Assembly: GCA_964524145.1 (NCBI GenBank)
Contig: CAZGCA010000030.1
Coordinates: forward strand, 1-57,951
DNA: 57,951 nucleotides
Origin: CAZGCA01 sp964524145
GTDB taxonomy: Bacteria; Hydrogenedentota; CAZGCA01
Reading direction: 5' to 3'
Shown: positions 57,951-57,951 of the stretch, in pieces
Position numbering within the stretch: the stretch's first letter is position 1
Layout: every line of letters starts with the position of its first letter
Position numbers and translations under genes: made by a program
The notes under the pieces: model-generated
The model's database searches: none
The model's input: only the letters and a program-made list of their open reading frames with translations
What the model was told of the DNA's origin: nothing

Positions 57951-57951
57951 C

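Noticed and set aside
1..57951. CRISPR arrays, rRNA genes, prophage or integrase genes
   Set aside because: No regularly spaced repeats, no rRNA signature and no integrase or phage structural genes were seen.

Overview
The window is a gene-dense stretch (about 56% GC by eye) of a Gram-negative-type bacterial chromosome. Lipoproteins, signal peptides, a TonB-ExbB-ExbD set and sigma-54 support an outer membrane. A DUF1559-type prepilin-like protein, giant secreted beta-propeller and carboxypeptidase-like-repeat proteins, GH99-like and GH38 glycosidases and many short dispersed palindromes suggest an uncultured lineage near the PVC group or candidate phyla such as Hydrogenedentota or Sumerlaeota. 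That placement is inference; no rRNA is present.

Layout. 1-4.3 kb: nikR with a good sigma70 promoter, a prepilin-like protein, then an energy-coupling-factor (ECF) transporter whose S component is fused to a methyltransferase. 4.3-7.2 kb: a zinc-ribbon/HTH protein, gpsA, tRNA-His, a lipoprotein and tRNA-Thr. 7.3-15.2 kb: a cysteine hydrolase, a cohesin-domain protein, Hsp20, Lon and a membrane spermidine-synthase-like protein. 15.1-15.3 kb: an intergenic patchwork of decayed exbD and lon 3' ends. 15.3-22.6 kb (minus strand): ribD-ribE-ribBA-ribH-nusB-tonB-exbB-exbD-GH99, headed by one promoter and an FMN riboswitch, with no gap above about 35 bases. 22.7-27.5 kb: PHP phosphoesterase, M42 peptidase, sugar-binding lipoprotein and CoA-transferase. 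27.57-28.05 kb: a four-helix-bundle gene inside imperfect 34-bp inverted repeats. 28.1-32 kb: uvrB-uvrC. 32.1-34.2 kb: a lipoprotein and a small toxin-antitoxin-like locus whose nucleotidyltransferase has lost its middle to a pair of REP-like palindromes. 34.4-39.2 kb: a GH38 mannosidase, a palindrome-rich gap, and queD-queE-queC. 39.3-45.9 kb: a DUF2089 regulator and membrane partner under a perfect consensus promoter with paired palindromic operators, a 1175-residue repeat protein, three tandem paralogous small proteins and a corrinoid protein. 46-57.95 kb: a JAMM-DinG helicase fusion, pgi, a secreted propeller-methyltransferase protein, rpoN, a double-ACT protein, an orphan GspF-N-like protein, a Tat-exported sugar isomerase-like protein and tRNA-Met.

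Most interesting points. (1) Three tandem small proteins share an N-terminal motif (H-I/L-R/K-P-L-T) and, less strictly, a C-terminal hydrophobic AK-x-D segment; I do not recognise the family. (2) A REP-like palindrome pair replaces the core of an MNT-like nucleotidyltransferase. (3) An FMN riboswitch with a readable switching mechanism may also govern a TonB/ExbBD system. (4) Several domain fusions are unusual: ECF-S with methyltransferase, JAMM with DinG helicase, and a secreted propeller with a methyltransferase. (5) Gene-end fossils of exbD and lon abut each other.
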